64,000 nt of DNA from Hofstenia miamia. Taxonomy: Eukaryota; Xenacoelomorpha; Acoela. Position numbers and translations under genes: made by a program. The notes below the pieces were generated by a model that saw only the letters and a program-made list of their open reading frames with translations, was not told where the DNA came from and did no database searches. Each line of letters begins with the position of its first letter. Within the stretch, counting starts at the first letter, position 1. The DNA lies in the NCBI GenBank assembly GCA_004352715.1, contig SCFE01000002.1, positions 812,673-876,672 on the forward strand, given 5' to 3'. Below, piece by piece: positions 57,894-64,000 of this stretch.

Positions 57894-60848
57894 GTTAGAT
57901 TTTGCTGGTCTAAATTTTGTTCAAACATTATTGTATCAGATTACTTTAAAATTATCAGAAAACTTAAAACACTAATTAATGTTTTATACATTATGATTGT
58001 ATTTTTGTTTGGTGATAATGGTTTGTCTTTTGGTACACTTCCTTCTAGCCATATGCTATTGTATTGGAAAAGACAGGCTCCGTTTTGTCAACAATGATAG
58101 TATTTATTTCTTTAAATCTAGATCGGCTTTCTCAATATTTTATTGTTTGTAGTTTGAGCTTTTGTTTGCTGCAGCGACAGATTCGATCATTGATTTCTGT
58201 AATACTGAAAGCAAATATTTATGAAAAATTTAGTGCAATGATTGTATATTTCCATTTACAAAAATAAGCACATTCATTTCCTATATATTCGGATATACTT
58301 TAATACTGCAATAATTATATTTAATTAATAGCATGAGCAAATAGCATACTAAAAATTTTCATCATATCCTATTTGAGCAATTGTTGTTTTTTCTACTCCT
58401 ACCGAGAAAATATCATATTACATTTCTTGCCTTTTGCTTATTTTCAATTTTTGCAATTACTATTGATGCTTAAATAGTGGTTTTATGTGATGATGTTGAT
58501 GGATGCTACAATTTGCAATTTGCAAATACAAATACAGGATTACAATTCACATTTCTCACCGATCAATTTTCTTAGTTTATTTTCTAGGTAAAATATCAAC
58601 AACCAGTTTTACTGCATGGTCGTGGTCAAGGTCTCTCACTGACTGCATATAATGCAGGACATATGGTCGGTGGAACCATCTGGAAAATTACAAAAGATGG
58701 AGAAGAAGACATTGTTTATGCCGTTGACTTCAATCATAAACGAGAACGGCATTTGAATGGTTGCGCAATGGAAGCGATGACTCGTGCTCACATTCTTATC
58801 ACCGATGCCTTTAATGGCCTTTATACACAGGAACATAGACGAAAGCATGATGAAAATCTGATGATGAACATTATGAACACCCTAAAGGTCTATTATTTTT
58901 CTATTTTGACTAGATTATTTACAAATAATGTTGGAAAATCATGTAAAACATTTCTTTATCGAGCGTGGACTTCCGGTTTTTCCACTTTTGCGCCTAATGG
59001 ATAAAATTAATAAAAACGAATCCCGAATAATTTCCTTTTGCGTAATGTAAAAGGTAAAAGAATTGTTTTAAATTTCTATTTTTGAGTATAATGGCTAAAA
59101 ATTTTTTTTTAAGTTAATTGCACAATTCAATTTACAGAATCATGTTTTTTGTGTCTACATAAATCTTAATAGTGAGTTCGCTAGAACTGACTAATATTGA
59201 GAAATTTTTCGCTGATGACAATATTTACAGTTTTAATTCAAGAAATGATTAAATTAGTAAATTTTGTATGTGTATATTTAATGACAGATTTATTTAGGAC
59301 CGAGGGAACGTATTGATTTGCATAGATTCCGCTGGAAGACTTCTCGAAATTGCTCAAATGTTGGATCAACTTTGGGGTTTGAAAGATCCTTCAATGAATG
59401 AAGACTCACCTTTAAGTAGATATCCACTCGCAATACTCAATAACGTTAGTTACAACGTGATCGAATTTGCTAAGAGTCAAATGGAATGGATGAGTGATAA
59501 AATTATGACTACATTTGAGACAGAAAGAACTAACCCGTTTGCTTTTAAGCATACCATTATCTGCCATAATCTTAACGACTTAAAAAAATTAGGTGATCCC
59601 AAAGTTGTCTTAGCAAGTCAACCAGATTTAGAATGTGGGTATGCGCGCGATCTATTTGTTCAGTACTGTAGTAATCCAAGAAATACTGTTATTTTCACTC
59701 AACGTACGTGCCCTGGTACGTTGACTAGGTTTTTAATAGAAAATCCTGATACAAAAACATTAAATATACCGATAAAAAAGAAAGTCCCTTTAGAAGGTGA
59801 GGAAAGAGATTTATACTTTCAGGAGTTGAAAGTACAAACTTCTGTAAATACTTCGCATGAGAACGTTGAAGCAGATGTGGGAATTGATGACGTGGATATG
59901 GAATCTTCCGATTCTGAAATTGAGGATAATACTGATAAGAAAGCAGAATTACCTGGTTCAAAACATGATTATTTTACCGATATTGATGCTAACAAACTTT
60001 CAGTCTTCCGGCCAACAAAGAAATCGTTTCCTATGTTTCCTTGTAAAACAGAAACCCTAGTTTATGACGATTACGGTGAAATCATAAATGTCGCTGAGCT
60101 GATCAACATTGAACCTGCACATTCTACTGAAGTTGAAAAAAAAGTAGTAAGGGCTCCTGTTATCGAAAGCTTAGATGAAAATCCCACAAAATGTATTGTA
60201 AAAATGACAAAGTTAGAAGTGAGATGCAAACATATATTTATTGATTTTGAAGGCAGGTCAGATGGTGACTCTATTAAGAAAATTATTGCATATTGTAAAC
60301 CTCGGCAGCTTATTCTTGTTCATGGTTCACCGGGTGCCACACACTTCATCGCAAACCATTGTCGTTCTCCAGAAATTGTGCAGCATGAAGTTTTTACACC
60401 TAATTTATTAGAAACTATTGATGCAACTCTAGAAAGTTTTATATATCAGGTTAAATTGCCAGACAATCTCATTACTGATCTAGAATGGCAAAAAGCTAAA
60501 GACTTCGAAATTACGTGGGTTGACGGTATCGTAGATCAAGAAAAAAAGGAGATTAATTTCGAACAAAGCCACAAAATCGACAATGTTCCTGTATTAGATA
60601 AACCGCATCCGTCTATTGCCAAAATGGGTCATCCTAGTGTCTATATTAATGAAGTAAAGTTAAATGAATTCAAGCAATTGCTAACTAAGTCTGGGATTGA
60701 AGCAGAATTCGTCAGAGGTGTTCTGTTCTGCAATGAAAAAGTAGCAATTAAGAGAGAGGCTTCCGGTAAAATCACAATAGAGGGTCTTTTATCTGAAGAC
60801 TATTACATTGTCAGAGATCTGCTCTATCAACAATTTGCTGTTGTGTGA
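57510..60848 (+). CDS. CPSF2: Cleavage and polyadenylation specificity factor subunit 2 (CPSF100), 3 exons
   Basis: Exons 57510-57893, 58588-58887 and 59298-60848 join in phase to 744 residues (human about 782). CPSF100 is the inactive partner of the endonuclease CPSF73 in the nuclear mRNA 3'-end processing complex, and also acts in histone pre-mRNA cleavage. The start [12 protein letters not shown] matches the family, so the ATG at 57510 is preferred over an in-frame ATG at 57492. The metallo-beta-lactamase fold is clear ([42 protein letters not shown]), but the HxHxDH metal motif is replaced by TYPDAYHLG (61-69), as expected for this subunit. The beta-CASP part includes [20 protein letters not shown] and [12 protein letters not shown]. 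An acidic linker and C-terminal domain follow. All splice sites are GT-AG. AATAAA lies at 61010. Confidence 0.97.
58588..58887 (+). CDS. CPSF2: CPSF2 exon 2
   Basis: Exactly 100 codons. The acceptor tttctag precedes [20 protein letters not shown], and the donor is ctaaag|gtcta. It holds the central lactamase-fold strands. Confidence 0.93.
59298..60848 (+). CDS. CPSF2: CPSF2 exon 3
   Basis: The acceptor is tatttag. It starts [20 protein letters not shown] and contains the beta-CASP domain, an acidic stretch with [11 protein letters not shown], and the C-terminal domain ending LLYQQFAVV and TGA. Confidence 0.95.
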   Translation, partial: DRGNVLICIDSAGRLLEIAQMLDQLWGLKDPSMNEDSPLSRYPLAILNNVSYNVIEFAKSQMEWMSDKIMTTFETERTNPFAFKHTIICHNLNDLKKLGDPKVVLASQPDLECGYARDLFVQYCSNPRNTVIFTQRTCPGTLTRFLIENPDTKTLNIPIKKKVPLEGEERDLYFQELKVQTSVNTSHENVEADVGIDDVDMESSDSEIEDNTDKKAELPGSKHDYFTDIDANKLSVFRPTKKSFPMFPCKTETLVYDDYGEIINVAELINIEPAHSTEVEKKVVRAPVIESLDENPTKCIVKMTKLEVRCKHIFIDFEGRSDGDSIKKIIAYCKPRQLILVHGSPGATHFIANHCRSPEIVQHEVFTPNLLETIDATLESFIYQVKLPDNLITDLEWQKAKDFEITWVDGIVDQEKKEINFEQSHKIDNVPVLDKPHPSIAKMGHPSVYINEVKLNEFKQLLTKSGIEAEFVRGVLFCNEKVAIKREASGKITIEGLLSEDYYIVRDLLYQQFAVV

Positions 60849-63540
60849 ATTCTTAGCTATTTAAATCATTGGAATTCACATAATGAAGTTCGCGAGGTTG
60901 CTGGTGATGTCTTATTAGGCACATATATTGCGAAGCTATTCGAGGACGTTAATATATTTCTATTTTTAAGTGTTTGGATATTTATATTTCAAAATAGGCG
61001 ACTTTGGTAAATAAATTTTACTATTATTATAGCATATAACTGTGGGAGGTAGGTCTTATTAATGTTGATCCATTTTAATCAATATTAATTAGACTACAGA
61101 AAATACTCCACATTTTGCTTCATTTCATCCGTGGTCATTAATATCCCCATACTACACTTACAAAGTTTTATCTAGAATTAAAGTTATATTGATTTTTACC
61201 CTCACTAACAATTTCTATTATAAATTCAATTTTCTTGTGAGTTTTTTGTCAAGCTTTTTCAGACTGATTTGCATCTCTCGTCAATTCATTTTTAGGAAAT
61301 CAATGCTAATAAGAGGAAACTCTAAAATTTTATATTCATTTATACATGTATTGGTCGTGTAGAAAATAAAATATTTTGTTGAAATTCCCAATTTAACCCT
61401 GAACACTTTTTCTCCTTAAGCTACATTATGCTTTTGTATACTACAGGTTTCACGCGATTTTTATAGTTTAACAATGAAAATATTGGAGTTATAAAATATT
61501 AATATTCAATGTGTTTGACAGTAAATTTCTTCAATAATATTACAAACATACTAGAGAATAACTTTCTAAATCCATTAAATTTATAACTAACTTTCAGTTT
61601 TATGAGCCATACAGTTCGTCGTTCTTGGCGCAAAAATAGCTTAAAAGATTTCTACAATTTCTAAAGCTCAAATTTATTCTCATACACTTTCCAAATTTTT
61701 GTGGATTGGACCGTTAAACTATTGTTTTAGTACTTAAAATTCTGGCATACGCGTTCAGAAATGGGCCTAGTATTTGAGTGCTATTATTATCCTCCGCGTC
61801 TTATCTGAATAAAGAATATCTTGTGTGTGTATGAATTGGCAGTTTTACGTTGTATTCGCTACTCAATGATATTAAATGTATATGTGATTAGATACATTAA
61901 TAAAAGCAACAGCATATAATCAAGAAACATTTTATGTAAGTTACAATACAATGCAAAATGCAGGTGCTTGCTTCTTATCAGCTGTTTTCATGAACACAAT
62001 TCCATGATTTACCATTCAATGCGAATCAAAAATAATTTAGGCTGGAAAATTTGCGCTTATGGTTGGTAGTGGGAATCTCGTATGAGATATGTTTAAGATT
62101 TTTGTATGTATAATCTTATTAGATAACTTAGCAGGGTGAAGGAAGACAAAACTGCTTCAAAGACCGCCAATATTTATTGACTCCAAACTCCACTAGGTAT
62201 ATGCTTGAATATGGTTACAATCTCACTCACAATGTCTATTTCAAATACTGCGTTTTCTCAATTGACAATAGGTAAAATTTTGACATTAATTTCACCGGAA
62301 ATATTATTGATAACCTGATAATGTAGCCAAAATTTTATTAAAATGTACAAAATCAATATTACAATAATTAAAATATCGATAAATTTACAAAATTCATTTA
62401 ACCTTGCGTGCATTACTACATTTTAAAGTAAATTTTTTGAATAATTGTATAAATCAACATTGTAATAATTAAAGAAAATTATCTACAAATTCACACAATT
62501 AACATAATACGATTCCTTCCATCTAATGATGAGACTTTAGAGATCTTGCCAAAATCATATTAGAATTGCCTCGCATTAGCGTAATTGAGAGACTGCAAAA
62601 ATCTAAAGGGCGCAGTAGTCACATCTCTATTGTGAATTTTTCGCGATTCTGTAAAGGGGGCCAGCTTCCGAAAGGTCTTAAATTAGGTAGCTAAGAAGTC
62701 CTCTAGAAATTATTGTTACTGTACCATCCCGACACTCATAGCCATCATAATAAGCGAAAATCCAATATTTAATGATTTATTATTGTTGTTAAGGATTAAT
62801 GGCAATCTTAGACATAACATTTCAAAAAAGCGGTATTGATTTATTAATCCCTCTTTAAAAGGCGTCCCCTATTTTCCTCCTGGTCCAGTTAGTTAAAAAA
62901 TAATTCATCACAATTTCAATATGTTCACATCAAGTATAGTATATAATCGGGTTGCATATTATAATCTCGCCAGAAGAATACAAGTACTTTTAGTCAATGT
63001 CGTTCACTATTTCCCTTGGACTATCATTGATGACAAAGCTAACTTAGTTCTTGATTGAGTGACTCTATAAAATGCTTTGTGGAATGGTGCATTTGTGTCA
63101 TTAACATTATTGACACTTGGTTAATAAAAATAATAATAATGTATTATATGGATTTCTCTAATCAAGAAAATCAAAATTGCAACTTCAGTAAATACCGATC
63201 TGGAAATGTTGAAAGCAAAAAGGGCGCGTTTTTTAGTCTCATTTGAATAGGATGTCCTCATGTTTAGCAAGCAGGAGAGCGGACGTAATGGATTTCTGTG
63301 ATTTAATGATATAATTTGTCATCTCTTTCTGATAATCATTTGAATTGGAGTGGAGTCTTAAGTGATACCAAGACTAACAGCTTTTTTACACTATAAAGAG
63401 TTCAGAGGACATTTTTTTTATCTATCACTCACGGACGATCCGAGGTTATAACGGACTACACCAGAATGGAATACAATAACTTTAATTCAGCAGTAGGAAA
63501 GCGGGGATGTTTTAAATTTCGGAGAACGTATAGGATAGAT
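60849..63540. other. CPSF2 3' UTR and gene-free sequence
   Basis: After the poly(A) signal the stretch is AT-rich without a recognised gene. A diverged pair of direct repeats with period of about 102 bp is visible (62350-62402 and 62452-62505, both containing acaataatta or gtaataatta followed by aca-aattca). Confidence 0.5.
61010..61015 (+). terminator. Poly(A) signal of CPSF2
   Basis: AATAAA 162 bases after the CPSF2 stop codon, the first canonical hexamer downstream. Confidence 0.65.
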
Positions 63541-63544
63541 ATGG

Positions 63545-64000
63545 CCTCTCCCTNCCTTTCTTAATAATATATGAGCTGAAGCCAAAAGCTTCATCTATAG
63601 TGAATCCAAGATTTTTGAGATGAATGACTATAGGAATTGTAGAAAGTGCATCCGGGAAATGTTGACCTTTGAAATTAATAGCCCCTGTGATTTGCTTTCA
63701 CAGAACAAAAACTTGTTTTGTTGACACCGTTCAGTGTGTTGACGCAGTCCATCTTTCACATTATCATTTAGATTAGAACGACCAAACCATGAAATGCAAT
63801 CATCAACGAACTTCACCAATTCCCTAACCCTTTCCTTAAGATTGCTGAAATGAAAATACGCCCTGGAACAGATCGTTGGAGACTCCACAATTAATAAATA
63901 ATATTCCTGATCGCCGTTGGTTGTAATCCACAATCTGCAAGCGGTTTGAAAGAAGGTCAGACATCCAGTTAATAACACTAGTATACCCCAATTTTACGTG
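63545..64000 (-). pseudogene. LINE reverse transcriptase fragment, runs off the window
   Basis: Minus-strand frames read LGYTSVINWMSDLLSNRLQI-like sequence, then SGI...NCGVSNDLFQGVFSF in place of the usual VPQG block, then KFVDDCISWFGRSNLNDNVK with an F-DD catalytic motif, NKFLFCESKSQ and a shifted HLKNLGFTIDEAFGF. This is an RT palm and thumb region. At least two frame changes mark it as decayed. Family relation to the other LINEs is uncertain. Confidence 0.65.

Noticed and set aside
57894-58267. Continuation of the CPSF2 exon 1 frame and an overlapping 67-residue frame
   Set aside because: This is intron read-through. The next exon restores family sequence in phase, and these residues do not match CPSF2.
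59725-60060. Alternate-frame ORFs over CPSF2 exon 3
   Set aside because: Shadows of the conserved coding frame.

Overview
The window is AT-rich eukaryotic DNA (by eye about 70% A+T), almost certainly from an invertebrate animal. It has spliced genes with GT-AG introns, animal-type housekeeping proteins, several N gaps, and many decayed transposons typical of invertebrates: hAT, mariner/Tc1, piggyBac, APE-type LINEs and a type-B DNA polymerase element. The clade cannot be fixed from the sequence alone.

Three host genes stand out, all on the + strand. (1) An ataxin-10-like gene at 7004-8014 is a single uninterrupted reading frame. Two decayed relatives lie downstream, a 3' scrap at 10299-10421 and an N-terminal half at 20940-21405. 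(2) A cytochrome-b5-fused front-end desaturase, resembling sphingolipid delta-8 or fatty-acyl delta-6 enzymes, has eight exons spread over 22468-44885. The exons join in phase to a complete 466-residue protein with all three histidine boxes. (3) CPSF2 (CPSF100), a subunit of the mRNA 3'-end cleavage and polyadenylation complex, has three exons (57510-60848) joining in phase to 744 residues.

Region by region: 1-6900 holds repeats, a LINE scrap and two hAT-type non-autonomous elements with 8-bp target duplications. 7.0-8.0 kb is the ataxin-10-like gene. 8.9-9.2 kb is a LINE 3' end. 10.6-12.8 kb is a probable decayed hAT. 16-18.1 kb is a broken copy of an uncharacterised repeat-associated protein family. 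18.9-19.9 kb is a mariner-like element with perfect 29-bp termini. 22.5-44.9 kb is the desaturase gene, whose introns hold hAT, piggyBac, LINE, Tc1 and mariner remnants. 46.3-53.0 kb has two LINEs back to back, interrupted by N gaps, the first with an SGNH-esterase-like ORF1. 54.8-57 kb is a degraded element with a type-B DNA polymerase. 57.5-61 kb is CPSF2. The right edge enters another LINE on the minus strand.

The assembly needs care. Four places show long near-exact sequence copies separated by one N or six Ns (around 1.6-2.6, 27.6-28.1, 28.15-28.6 and 31.1-32.5 kb). They look like unmerged contig overlaps rather than biological duplications. No functional link among the three host genes is evident. 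No CRISPR array, rRNA or tRNA was recognised, and I did not run a tRNA model.
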